A stretch of DNA of 64,000 nt from Proteles cristata cristata (Eukaryota; Chordata; Mammalia; Carnivora; Hyaenidae), in contig JAESUZ010005088.1 in assembly GCA_017311185.1 (NCBI GenBank), forward strand, positions 1 to 64,000, read 5' to 3'. Position 1 is the first letter of the stretch. Each line of letters opens with the position of its first letter. Both the position numbers and the translations under genes were made by a program. Of the stretch, positions 46,336 to 58,019 are shown piece by piece. Below the pieces are notes generated by a model. It was not told where the DNA came from. It ran no database searches and saw only the letters and a program-made list of their open reading frames with translations.

Positions 46336-46547
46336 TTTTTTTTTTAAATATTTTTATTTATTTCTAGGAGAGAGAGAGAGACAGCATGAACTGGGGAGGA
46401 GAGAGGGAGACACAGACTGTGAAACAGGCTCCAGGCTCTGAGCTGGCAGTCAGCACAGAGCCCGACGCGGGCTCAAACCCACAAACCGCGAGATCATGAC
46501 CTAAGCGAAAGTTGGACGCTTAACCGACTAAGCCACCCAGGCGCCCC
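46336..46547 (-). mobile_element. Young-type CAN-SINE
   Basis: ACCTAAGCGAAAGTTGG, GAGCTGGCAGTC and TTATTTCTAGGAGAG states. Target duplication TAGGAACTATT at 46325-46335 and 46551-46561. Confidence 0.95.
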
Positions 46548-46561
46548 AAATAGGAACTATT

Positions 46562-47860
46562 CTTGAATGTAAATCTGTTCTTCTCATTAAGAGGAGGGTG
46601 AAAATAAAAATGTCTTCCTTATGAGTTCTCTTCTACATACTGCTGATTACACACATTCAAGTGTGTGTATGTGTGTGTGTGTGTGTGTTTTGTTGTTGTT
46701 TTTGTAGACAGAATTAGTATTTGACCCTGAGATAATGGTATTTAAGATTTTTTGGTAAACATCTAATAGAAAGGCGCTGGTATATTCTTAAGCCATTTTT
46801 ATTTTGCAAAGGGACTCTTTGAAAACCGTGATGGAGCCTGAAGGCACGTATGGTTTTTCTGAATTAGCCTGAGAGGTTACTACTGCTGATACCTGCAGTG
46901 GAACCTCAGGTGACAGTCTGTAGGTCTGTGCTGTCCCCTGCTTCCTTCCACTGTTTCCTTCTTTCTGATTGTACTTTCTTCATTTTCACGTTCCATTTGG
47001 CTCTTAGTATTCACAGATTTGACTCTTGTGCTTTTTGGCTTTTTTTTTTTTTTTTCCTGTATGCGTCATATGTATATCCCTTAACTGCTCTTGGCATCTT
47101 GGGTGCCCTTTTTGGTTATGGAGAGACTTTAGTGCTGAGAAACAGTTAGCAGTGCTATCTTCATTGCTGATGAATGATGGCGGCTAGATAATTAAATGTA
47201 AGAATGCTTATTTTGAAGTCTAGACTCTCTTACTGGTCAGTGACCCTTCTCTTCTTTTTATGGTTATTCTTACTCTGGATATTAATGTAATGAGTCATTT
47301 GGCACCAACAAGTCCACGGAATCTAAAACAGTCAGATGTAGAACATGTGTTCACTGTGTTCAGATTACCTGGAGTTCATGCTCCTCCCATTGTTCACATA
47401 GGTAAAAGATGATATTTGTATAGCATACTGCATAAACTGGCAATACTTGGGAGTGCTTATGTGGGACTTTGTGAAAAGTTCATCATGAATTCTCAACTGT
47501 AAGACAGGAAGTAACAATAGGGGAAGATAGTAAACACTGAATTTGTGTAAAATACCAAATAAAGGTTCTACCAAAGTTCTGTTGGAAAATTTGAGCTTGC
47601 TTCTGTGAACCATACATTTTTATATCAGATTCTAGGCGTAAAAAGACCTCGTCCGTTTCTGATGAAGACTTTCTAATGAACATATTTTCAAATTCTTGAT
47701 GGTCACCATTAATGAAAGAATTTGTTCATCAAGAAGGAGGTGGCAAATAGAAGAATATTGCATTTTCTCTAGTTACTGGAAACATCTTTCTTGTCGTTAG
47801 CCAGAATTTGGTAGTTTGATATTTTAAAATTCTATTTCCACAGTATAATTATCTTTCTTT
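46562..47860. other. Single-copy sequence
   Basis: Contains a short TG repeat at 46668-46688 and a T-run at 47040. No exon recognised. Confidence 0.45.
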
Positions 47861-47862
47861 AA

Positions 47863-47891
47863 GTAATTCATTCATTCATTCATTCATTCAT
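47863..47891. repeat. (ATTC)n microsatellite
   Basis: About seven units directly before the tail of an antisense SINE. Confidence 0.9.
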
Positions 47892-48082
47892 CTTAAAGTT
47901 TTTATTTATGTTTGAGAGAGAGAGTGCAAGAGAGTACAAGCAGGAGAGGGGCAGAGAGAGAGGAAGACATAGAATCTGAAGCAGGTTCCAGGCTCTGAGC
48001 TGTCAGTGCAGAGCCTGATGCGGGGCTTGAACCTGTAAACCATGAGACCATGACCTGAGTCTAAGTTGGCTACAGGTTCCCC
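47892..48082 (-). mobile_element. CAN-SINE, head partly deleted
   Basis: Antisense; the tRNA-like part jumps from GAGTCTAAGTTGG to the head CAGGTTCCCC. ATAATTATCTTT before and ATGATTATCTTT after suggest the target duplication. Confidence 0.88.
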
Positions 48083-48570
48083 TATGATTATCTTTTAAAT
48101 TTGATTGCATTCTTTTGTTTCTTTAATTGATTAATATAATCATATTTTTTTTAATAATGCACATAGATTTTTGAATCCAGTTAAACCTTTCATATTACGT
48201 ATTTAAAAACAATACACCTTCCCCCATCTTCTTTGACTCACCAGTTTAGGATTCAAATTATGACACCAAGTAAACACCACTGATGAACCTATTAAGCCTC
48301 ATATTTTCTTTCTCTCTTTTCATGTGGACCTTACAATGTTCAATTTAGGGACTCAGAAATGTTACTTATTAACAAAGTTATTTTTTTAAATCCAATCATT
48401 CTCTTTATTAATTTGTAAGGTGAGGATCTTTCAAATAGTGTATCTCACCCCTTGGTCTTTTTTTTGGACAGTAGGTGCATTTCCCTTTGAAACGGGGTGG
48501 GGGAGTGTTCCCATCTAATATGTCTTCCTAGAGTGGAAACCAACAAGACTGTAGCAGCCTAGATTTTATT
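48083..48570. other. Single-copy AT-rich sequence
   Basis: No feature recognised. Confidence 0.4.
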
Positions 48571-48584
48571 AAATGCAGCTTTTG

Positions 48585-48792
48585 GGGGCTGCCTGGGTGG
48601 CTCAGCTGGTTAAGCATTTGACTTCTGTTCAGGTCATGACCTCAGGGTCCTTGGGTTTGAGCTCCACTTTGGGCTCTGTGCTAACAGCCCAGACTCGAGA
48701 GCCTGCCTCAGATTCTGTGTCTCCCCCTCTCTCGGCCTCTCCCCTGCTCACACTCTGTCTCTCTTTCTCAAAAATAAACAAATAGTTTAAAA
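48585..48792 (+). mobile_element. CAN-SINE (felid type)
   Basis: Starts GGGGGCTGCCTGGGTGGCTC and ends AAAAATAAACAAATAGTTT. Target duplication AAATGCAGCTTTT at 48571-48583 and 48793-48806. Confidence 0.94.
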
Positions 48793-49084
48793 AAATGCAG
48801 CTTTTGGTAATATTAATCTGGAATTTTTCTGTAGACACCTGTTACATATGCATTGGGTTTCCCTGTGAATAAACTAGTGCATTGTTTTATTTCAGGATTT
48901 TCAGAACATGGTCCTGATACAGTCTTTCCACTGTCTGGTCACTGTAGCTTCACTGGTCATTCACAAATTTATTTGACTTGTCTCTAATATCATATTTGCT
49001 GCAAGCTGTTTTCTTGCCACTTTGAATATTTCGTCCTCAGCTGTTGGTTTCAACAGCTCAATCTCATGGTTGTTGGAACTGCCT

Positions 49085-49918
49085 GTATGGCGAAGACTCC
49101 TAGATTTTTACCTCTAGTCCAGAGCTTTCTAATTTCTCAACTCTAAAGAGATCTACTAGGCATCTCAGATTTAACTGTTCCAAACAGAATTCCCCATTTT
49201 CCCTCTCTTCCCCATATTAGTGTATGACAGACAGCTCTGCTTGTCAGTGGTTCAGGCCCATATCTGGGCCCCCCTCTTTGTCCCATACTACATACTTTGT
49301 TCAGTGTGACAACAGATTCTGATGGCTCTCCTTGAACAACCTATGTACAACCTGACTTCTCCCAGTACTCGCATGGTGCTACCTTGCCTAAATCAGTAGT
49401 TTCCTAGCTCTACAGCAGCCAGAGGGGGTCTGTTAGAATGTCACTCAGTTCTTTTTCTGTGCAACTGGTTTTTTTCTCTTATTTCAGTAAATACCCTCAG
49501 CTTTCTCTTCATCTCTGACTTCTTGCTTTCACTGTTTCAGCCCCCTTGGCCTTTTGCTGCTGTTGGGGCCTGCTTCTGCTTTGGGCCTTTGTACTTTTCT
49601 TTCTGACTGGAGTGCTTTCTTCCAGACAACCACACAGCTTGCTCACTTATGTTCTTTAGATCAGATGACCTTTATCAGTAATTACCATAAATAAATGAAC
49701 AGCCTCTCCTCCCCTTTGCCCAGCTCTGTGTTTCTCTGTAGCGCTTACCACCAGGTGATACACGGCTCTTCTCTGTTTATTGTCTGCTCCTTCCCTCATG
49801 TCCTCTCAGCTCCCCGAGGTTAGAGACTGTGTGTGTTCTTCTCGCACATGTATCTGTAGGGACTGGGGCAGTCCTGGCAGTCAGTGGGTACTCAGTAAAT
49901 ATTTGTTGAATTAGTGGA
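49085..49918 (+). mobile_element. L2 3' fragment
   Basis: CTAGGCATCTCAGATTTAAC, GGGCCTTTGTACTTTTCTTT, AGATGACCTTTATCAG, CTCCCCGAGGTTAGAGACTG and the end ACTCAGTAAATATTTGTTGA follow L2 order. Confidence 0.85.
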
Positions 49919-50553
49919 ATAGTCAGCCAAGACTCTGCTCTGGACTTTGTGTTTATTTGATGGTCAGGGTTACAGCAGCTGCAGCCTGTAAGCATTGTGC
50001 TCCAGGCCCTGGGGCTCCCCGAGCTCCCTGCTCACTCCCTGGGTGCTGGCGTCTGGGACTGAGTAGTTCTGGTAGTTCTTCTGCTTTTCTCTGAATGACC
50101 TCAGGCTAACAAAGATGGCAGGCTAATACATTTGGTCAACCTGGAGACAATCACACCCAGTTAGAATAGCTCAGACCTAGAAAATGGCAAATTGAGTTTT
50201 GATTAGACTTCTGCTTTTAGTCAGCCCTCCTTTTCCTGACTCACATTCTAAGTGTTTTTAGAAGGATTGCTCCAGTGAGTTTTATGTTTCTTTTTCCCTT
50301 GATATAATTTGAACCCATGGATTAGAAGTGCATTATGAATGCTTTTGGTTTTTCATATATGTGTGAAGTGTAATTGTATTAACTATAAATTTCACCTTGT
50401 CATTACCTTTCATCAGATGCTGAGAGCTTATGTGCCATGGTTGTGAATTACTTTGAATCTTGGAGCTCTGCAGATTGAGAGCAACCCTTCCAATTTACCT
50501 GCCTCTGTTATGCGCAGGTGTAAGCCTGAGCACATATCACTGCATGGTAAAGA
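49919..50553. other. Single-copy sequence
   Basis: No feature recognised. Confidence 0.4.
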
Positions 50554-50566
50554 TGATTGTGGTCCA

Positions 50567-50779
50567 GGGCCGCCTGGTGGTTCATTTGGTTAAACATCTG
50601 ACCCTTGATTTCTGCTCCTTTCATGGTCTCACAGTTGTGTGTTCAAGCCCCTCCTTGGGCTCTGCGATGATCTGCTTGAGATTCTTTTCTCTCTTCTTTC
50701 CTCTCCCCCCGCCCCTTGCTGACTTGTGCTTTCTTTCTCAAAAATAAACAAACTTAAAAAAGTTAATAAATAAATAAAA
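50567..50779 (+). mobile_element. CAN-SINE, diverged
   Basis: GGCCGCCTGGTGGTTCATTT head and AAAAATAAACAAACTTAAAA tail. Target duplication about ATTGTGGTCCA on both sides. Confidence 0.9.
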
Positions 50780-51002
50780 GATTATTGTGGTCCAAAGAAG
50801 GCTCTCTTTCATTCTTAGCATTACAGGAGATAAAACTTCTTGGATGTGTTCATTAGCTATGCTTTTACAGATATAAGAGGTGTTTTTATTCAGTTACAGA
50901 GTAATAGCTCATCCTTATTTTAGCCAGATGTATCTTTTTTCTTAGCTGCAGTAAAGCTTTAAACTTTTTCTCATTAGTTTGTAACATTGCTGTTTGTATG
51001 TT

Positions 51003-51395
51003 TTAACAGCTTTATTGAAATATAATTCACGTATAATTTACCCATTTAAAGTATACAATTCAGTGGCTTTAATATATCACAGATAGGTGTAACTATCACC
51101 ACAATCAATTCTAGAACATTTTTTATCTCCCCTAAAAGAAATCCTGCAACCATAATAGTCATTCCCCGCTCCCCTTCCTCAGCAACCGTTAACCTGCTTT
51201 CTCTGTGGATTTGCCTTTTCAGGACATTTAATGTAAATGGAGTCGTTTGATATGTGGTCTATGTGATTGGCTTTTTTCTATGTATCATAATGTTTTCCAG
51301 GTTTTATCCCTGTTGTAATATATATCAGTATTTCACGTCTTGTAATTGCTGAATAATGTTCTATTGTATGGATATACCATATTTTAGTTATCTGT
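51003..51395 (+). mobile_element. L1M 3' UTR fragment
   Basis: CTTTATTGAAATATAATTCA, GTATACAATTCAGTGGCTTT, ACTATCACCACAATCAATTC and TTCTATTGTATGGATATACC are in L1 order. Confidence 0.88.
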
Positions 51396-51889
51396 CTGCT
51401 TAGTTTTCTATTTATGGCCTTGCTTTGGGTAAGTGAGTTTAGGAATTCTGTCCCCTTTCACATCAGGGACTTGGATTCATAGGCATCTGGTTTCCCTTGT
51501 ACTTGGCATTATGGACATCAGGTTTTCTCTTCAGTTGTATGGTAACAGAAGCATCCACTTGGCTCCATGATCTGGCAAGTCACCAATGAGTAATATTACT
51601 CTTAACAACCTTCAGAGCTTGACAGGAAACATCAAGATTTTCAGGATATGTTACTTCTGTTTTCCTAATTCAGTTTCAGACACCTGTGTGTGTAATTACT
51701 GTTTCAGGCAGTGCTTTGAATTAGTCTAGCTTATTTCAGAGAACAAAGAACATGCCATCTTACAGTTTTTGTAATTGTGTTAGCTTTATGGATTGCATGT
51801 TAGTCAAGCATAATTACAAATAAAGCAACACAGATGTTTAACCCCTTGAAATCTCTGTGATAGACAAATTAATTTTCCTTCTTTAAAGC
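51396..51889. other. Single-copy sequence
   Basis: No feature recognised. Confidence 0.4.
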
Positions 51890-52112
51890 AGTGGTTCTCA
51901 TCTGTAAGCAGCTTTGCTTCCCATATGATCTATGCCAATATTTGGAGTTCTTTTTTGTTGTCCTGACTGGAGCAGTGTGTTGTGCTATTAGAATCTACCA
52001 GGGTTAGAGACCAGGGCTGGTGCACAGGACAGCAGACAGCTTCCCCACCACAAAGAATGATCTGACCGCAAATGTGTATCAGGCCACAGTTGAGCAGGCC
52101 TGGCTTAGACTG
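51890..52112 (+). mobile_element. MER5A-like hAT-Charlie element
   Basis: GCAGTGGTTCTCATCTGTAA at the start, TGCACAGGACAGCAGACAGC, CACAAAGAATGATCTGACC and CACAGTTGAGCAGGCCTGG follow MER5A. Confidence 0.85.
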
Positions 52113-53569
52113 CCCGGCGAATTTTCCCTAACCCACTGAGCAGCAGAGACGCAACTGTAGGTAGTGCACAAGGTAAAAAATTCTGTGTGTATTTGGCAGA
52201 ATTTACATTTAACTGTACTGGAAAACCATTGCTTATATTGAATGAGTTTGTGTGTTCTTTAAAGAAAAGGGTGATTGGTTGATTGGTTGTTTTCTTGTTT
52301 GCTTATGGAAACCTCCTTAGACACCTCATCTTTGGGAATTCCTTATTCCTACCTCAAATAAAAAGATTATATATTATTTAATTTTAATAGAGTTGCTAAT
52401 TGTAATCTCAAGTTTTGCTGTTCTAGGTGTTTTCCAGACCTTTTGCAGGTCCTGTGTTTTGTTATCATGTTTTTTTTTGGGAGGGGGGCGCGAAGAAATT
52501 AATATGTTTGTTACAGTCCACTAGTCTTCATTCCTTCAATTTTTCCCTCAAGTTTCTGAGGGAGGAAGTGTTACTCTAAGCATTACATCGACTTTTGAAA
52601 AAGGGGCATTCATTCTGCGCTTCCTTCTGTTTTGATGCCACAAAGATCCCTCTCTGAATTTGGCTAGTACGTCCCATCTCCGTTGTTTAGATTCTTTCAA
52701 TAAGACATGTGTTCTAGGGATGAGGGTATGAACCCAGGATTGATGGAGTTTAAATATTCGTTAACCCCAAGTGGAGAGAATTCTTGGAGGGGCGTGGATA
52801 GCCAGCCACTTGCTTACATGGTTAGATTTGTCAGGTGGAGGAATTTCATGACCTGTTTATTTTGACACAGAAGAACTGCTTTTAGTACCACATCAGTTTC
52901 AGATAAAACACACCCTTACCTCTGCCTGGGTTCACAGATCTGCCGACTCGCTATTTTCAGTGTTACCTTGCAGGTTCGTTGGTGATTTTCTGGCATTTTT
53001 GAGGTATTCTCTGCAACAAGCTGCCGTTTATGAGAATACCTTATTTCTTATCCAGTGAGGATAAGTGTTACAGTGATATTTCCCTTTCCATAGCAAAAGT
53101 CCTTACATTTTCTCTCCCAAGATATTAATATGAAAAGGAACAGGAAAAGATTGGTTTCCCTTTGAAAGCATGACCCCAGCTGTAGCTTGCTTCTTTGGTG
53201 TTCTGGTGCACTCTGGCTACAGCTGCTTCTCTTGGAGGCAGGGACCTCAGACTGGGTAGTTTTCCTAGGTCTTCCATGTTTGGATCATCTCATTTTGCTC
53301 CTATAGGAGGATGCTAAATGCAGAAATGACAAAGGCAGAGATTGTTGAGGTGCTTTGGTTCCTGATCTGGGTAGGCTTTCAGAGAGAGTGAATTTGAAAG
53401 CAAGCTTGTATGGATGGGACTAACAACTCTCAATGGAAAATGTCTCCAGTCGGACAAGGTGAACATTCCCAAAATGCTGTATTCATCTCAAGAGCCTACA
53501 GTGACACCCTGTTTGCTCAGCCTACTGTTTTGGATAACTTGGCTTTTCAGGACAGGTAATTTAAGGCAA
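52113..53569. other. Single-copy sequence
   Basis: No repeat or exon recognised in about 1.4 kb. Confidence 0.45.
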
Positions 53570-53850
53570 TATGGCCTTTGTGGTTAAGAGTATAGGCTCT
53601 GGAGTCTGTGGCCTGGGTTCATATTCTAGATCTAACACCTAGTTGTGTGATGTCAGTCAGCTTCCTCAGCCTCTCTGTGCTTGCTTTTGTTTTGGGAAAA
53701 TGTACATAACCGTAGTACTTACTGAATGGAGTTAGGTTGATCAGATGACCTGTTTTTTTCTTGAATAATTATTAACTTAGTGAAGAGTAAGTGAATTAAC
53801 ATGTAAGATGCTTAGTGAATATTAAGTGCTCAGTAAGTGTGTGTGCTTCA
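53570..53850 (+). mobile_element. MIR, nearly full length
   Basis: GGTTAAGAGTATAGGCTCTG, CCTGGGTTCATATTCTAG, AGCTTCCTCAGCCTCTCTGT and the tail TTAAGTGCTCAGTAAGTGT. Confidence 0.85.
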
Positions 53851-53970
53851 TTATTTTAGGGGCTTCCATTAAGTATTTCCCCCTCTCTACTTAAGCTTAT
53901 TCCCTACTTTTTTTTTTTTTCCCTGTAGCTGCCATCAAGGGCAGTAATTTAATATAACACTCTTCGTGTT

Positions 53971-54125
53971 TGTTTGTTTATTAATTTGAGAGAGAGAGAG
54001 AGGATCTCATGCATGCTCCATGCTCAGCTTGGAGCCTGACATGGGGCTTGATCCCATGACCCTGATATCATGACCTGAGCTGAAATCAAGAGTCAGATAC
54101 TCAACTGTGACTGAGGTACCCAACC
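53971..54125 (-). mobile_element. CAN-SINE, shortened
   Basis: Antisense; GA block, GAGCCTGACATGGGGCTTGA, decayed head. AACACTCTT on both sides (53956 and 54127) is the target duplication. Confidence 0.85.
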
Positions 54126-54747
54126 CAACACTCTTGTTTCTGAACTTCTTTGTACCTGGAATGCTTTCTCTTTCTTTCTTTTTGCTCTTCCTTATCCTAC
54201 TCATGGTTTATGAGCCAGCTCAAGCAGTCACCTTAGTTGTTTGCTCATGAAATCTTTCTTTTCCAAATAACAGTCTTATCATATTGCTTTCTTGATTTAT
54301 GTAGCTCATGTGTAAGAGGGAGGGCAGGAAGAAGTAATTCATTGCTCATCCTTATACACCAGGCAGAGTTAGGATCTGAGAATACAGCAGAGGACAGTTA
54401 AAGGTCAGCCTCTCGTGGAACTTCTAGATTTTAGACAGATGTTAATCAAATTGCATAAATAAATGTAAAATTACAGTTGTGGAAAGTGCTCTAAATGGAT
54501 TTAACCTAGTCATTTTGGACAAGAAACGACATCTCAAGAAAGTTGTTGAGCTGTGACCTGAAGGAGGAGTAGGCGATAGCTAGGCCCAGAAAGGAGAAGA
54601 GCATCACAGACCAAAAGGAGAACAAGAGCAAAGTACTCCGTGCAGGTAGGAGGGGCTGTGCTGTGTCCAGAGAACCGAGGGAAGGGGGTGTGATGGGACT
54701 AGAGTGCTAGACTGGTGTGAGAGGCTCACATAAAGGTGAGGGCCTTG

Positions 54748-54857
54748 GAGCTCCTGGCTGGCTCAGTCAGTTGAACATGTCACTCTTGATCTGGGGGTTG
54801 TGAGTTCAAGCCCTACGTTGGGGTAGAAATTACTTTAAAAAAAGAAAAAAAAAAAAG
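54748..54857 (+). mobile_element. Old CAN-SINE (short type)
   Basis: GAGCTCCTGGCTGGCTCAGT, GGGTTGTGAGTTCAAGCCC, then GTAGAAATTACTTTAAAAA. Confidence 0.85.
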
Positions 54858-55068
54858 GTCTTGTAGATCATGGTTAGGATTTGGGCTTTTAGCTAACAGA
54901 AGAGAGAAGTCTTTGAGTGACCTTTCTTAAGGTGTGGATTGACATAACCACATTACCTTTTGAAAGGTACAGCCTGGCTGAAGTGTAGAAGGAGAAATGT
55001 AAGGGTTCCTAGGAATGGATTTGAAGAGAAGCCAGTTGAAGTAGTACAGAAAAAGTGTCCTAGTAGCT

Positions 55069-55285
55069 TTTTTTTTAATTAAAAAGAAATGTTTATTTTT
55101 TGAGAGAGAGACAGACTGTGAGTAGGGGAGGGGCAGAGAGAGAGAGGGAGACACAGAATCTGAAGCAGGCTCCAGGCTCTGAGCTGTCAGCACAGAGCCC
55201 AACCCAGGGCTCCAACCCACAGACTGTGAGATCATGACCTGAGCTGAGGTCAAATGCCCTACCGATGGAGCCACCCAGGTGCCCC
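55069..55285 (-). mobile_element. CAN-SINE (felid type)
   Basis: Antisense and full length, head CCACCCAGGTGCCCC. TGTCCTAGTAGCTTT before and TGTCCTAGTAACTTT after are the target duplication. Confidence 0.94.
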
Positions 55286-55971
55286 TGTCCTAGTAACTTT
55301 AACTGAGGTTGTCGTGTCAGAGGTGTCCTGAAGTAGAGGAGCTCGAGAGAAGCTTGAGGGAACAGTGATAGGATTTGTTGATGCCAGGGTGGAAGGTGGG
55401 GGGTAAAGATGCTGCCAAGGTGTCTAACTTGTATAACAAGGATGGGCAGGGGAATGACCTGGGATGACCAGGAGAGACCGTCTAGAAGAGGGGCTCATTT
55501 GGGGCTGAGTGTCTTTAGTTTGGACATGCTTGGGGATACCTTTGAGACCTCCAGCCGGAGACTTCAGGTGGACAGTCTTCACTCTGCCGAGACTTGGTAG
55601 ACACATTTGTGGATCGCCTGTGTGTATGTGGTGTGTGTGGACTGATGGAGATGTATGAGAGTGCCTAGAATGGATGTCGGGGATGAGAAAGGGGCCCCGC
55701 ACAGGGTATAGAACTCCTGCACTGGCTGGCCCGGCAGGAGGCAGAGGGTCAGGTAGGCAGGCCCAGGAGAGGACCCTGCTGGGTAAGCCAAAGGCAGAGA
55801 GCCTTTCCAGAAGGCAGGTGTGTGGTCAGATGATAATGAGGTGGACAGCTCTCCAGTGGATTTGATAACAGAGAGGAGATTGCTTTAGTGGGAGTAGTTT
55901 CAGTGAACATGTGTTAGGCATGGTCCTTGTCAGGTAGTGGAGAATGGACACAGGTTAACAATGGATGACAT

Positions 55972-56190
55972 GGGGCACCTGGGTGGGTCATTCAGTTAAA
56001 CGTCTGACTTCGGCTCAGGTGGTGATCTCACGGTTTGTGGGTTTAAGCCCTGCATCGGGCTCCGCGCTGACAGCTCAGAGCCTAGAGCTGGCTTTGGATG
56101 CTGTGTCTTCTTCCCTGTCTGCCTCTCCTGCTTGCACTCTGACTCTCTCTCAAAAATAAAAAATAAACATTAAAAATTTTTAAAAAACTA
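55972..56190 (+). mobile_element. CAN-SINE (felid type)
   Basis: Starts GGGGCACCTGGGTGGGTCAT and ends AATAAACATTAAAAATTTTT. Target duplication AACAATGGATGACA on both sides (55957 and 56195). Confidence 0.95.
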
Positions 56191-56540
56191 CAGAAACAAT
56201 GGATGACAGTAGTGGGATCCGTGAGGATCCTTTTATAGGCAGGATGGGGAATAGTGGGAGTGGGGGCTCTGGTCTGTCTGGGAGTCTTCCTGGAGTTGGG
56301 CAGCAGAAATGCCTGAGGGCCTGAATTTGAGCTGAGGGTAGGCAGACCGAGGGGAGGGGATGATTATTCTAAGCACATGGGTCCTGAGATGGAAAGAAGT
56401 GTTTTGCTGTAGCTGGAGCTTACAGGAGAGGTGGAGATGGAGCTGGACAAGTGGGGAGGCAGTCAGGACCGGAGGGGCCCTGTAGACCTTGGAAAGAAGT
56501 GATGGATAGTGAATTGCACTTTAAAGGATGAATTGTGGTG

Positions 56541-57194
56541 GTGTGCAAATTACATTTCTATAAAGTTGTTTTAAAAAGGTGGTGCAGTGTCAGACACACT
56601 GGCTGCGTCCACTGCAGGGTGAATCGGAAGGAAAGCAAAAACAAACAGAATTTTAGTAACAGAGACCCGTTAGAAGGCAGTTATATTAATCACTGTGAGA
56701 GATGATGGCTTGCTCCATTTCAGCTGGAGCAACGGATAAATTAGAGAGAGATTCGGAATGTGATTGGTAGACCCTGAGAGCTGAGCAAAATGCCTGGTGT
56801 GTGGTTGGGCATTTGACAAATAGAAGTATTTCTTGCTCTGGTTCAATGAGGAAGAATTAGTTGTACTTCACTAGCTGCATTTAGCAAGTTAAGTGTCCTG
56901 CGGAATCTGGCTTCAGTTAAGTGAGATGATTAGAATTCAGGGAATGAAAAGTCAGGAGGGAGAGGCAAGTTTTCATGGATAAGCGAGTTTGACATGATCC
57001 CAGAGAGGATCTGTTTGAATTTTTGTTATTTGTTGTCAATTTTACACGATTTGGTTCTTAATTGTGCAGTAGAACGCCTTCTTCCCTGCAAGAGAAAATA
57101 AGTTCTTGAGGGTACGGATGGTGTTTGGCTCCATTTATATCTTGCATGGTGTGATGTGCTATTGGGGATTCTCTACTACTGAGAGTTTAGATTT
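56541..57194. other. Single-copy sequence
   Basis: No firm feature; 57090-57150 has a weak L2-like end. Confidence 0.35.
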
Positions 57195-57420
57195 GTAGAG
57201 TGCTTTACAATCTGTAAGTACATTTCCATATGGTATGCTTAATTAACTTAATTCTTACAGCAGCTCCGTGGAGTAGTTAGCTGTTGTCCGTTTTACAGCA
57301 GTGAAACTGATTCAGAGAGGTAGAGTGATTTGCCCAAAGCAGTATAGCACATAGCACTGCCAAGAACTTGGGTGTTGGCTCCTCAGTCTGGTTCGGTGCT
57401 CAGTCTAACCTTCTGGGACT
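57195..57420 (+). mobile_element. MIR
   Basis: GCAGCTCCGTGGAGTAGTTA, GTTTTACAGCAGTGAAACTG, AGAGAGGTAGAGTGATTTGC and CTAACCTTCTGG follow the MIR core. Confidence 0.85.
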
Positions 57421-58019
57421 GCTTAAATAGTATCAGGAAGTGGTTTTCTTAAATGTGGTTGGAGCCCTGAGAGTGACTGACATTTTAGCTTTTTAATCTG
57501 AATTGGTTCTGATCCGTAGTGTGAGGGGTTTGTTGGTTGGTTGTTGGCTTCACTTTGAAGAGGCTGTCGATGTTTGTGTGGAGGGTGAAGTGACCTGCAG
57601 TTACAAAGAGCATTTCTGTGTCACTGGCTCGTGAAGGGCTTTGACTGATTAGCTGAAGACACAGCGAGGCCAGCCGATGAGATTTAGGAATTGAGATAAA
57701 ATGACGAAGCGCAACCTGATAAATGTGGAACCTAGTGAGAGGAATGTATGTTTTTCGTGAGTCCTAGGGGTACTGCTTTTGGAAATGTGAGTTGTAAGTC
57801 TGGTTTGAATATCCTCTCCACTCAGGCACGAGCAATGCATGTTTTTTGTGGGTTTAAAAATTTTTTATCAGAAAAACTATTCACATTCACTTTGTTGGTG
57901 ATATCAGTCAATCTCATGGCTTTCAAAACTAAATTAAAAAGTAAATTTTTATCTCCAGCCTGGACCTCTGCCTACTAAAAATCATCATGTGGTTTTTCTA
58001 GGCTTCTCAAACTTTGTAT
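57421..58019. other. Single-copy sequence
   Basis: No feature recognised. Confidence 0.4.

Larger units (their letters stand above)
54326..56540 (-). mobile_element. Long L2 fragment, broken by three SINEs
   Basis: Reverse-complement L2 landmarks recur: GAGCTGTGACCTGAAGGAGG (about 54548), TTTGGACATGCTTGGGGATA with GGAGACTTCAGGTGGACAG (about 55519-55575), and CTGGAGTTGGGCAG-type text to about 56530. Interrupted at 54748-54857, 55069-55285 and 55972-56190. Limits are approximate. Confidence 0.65.
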
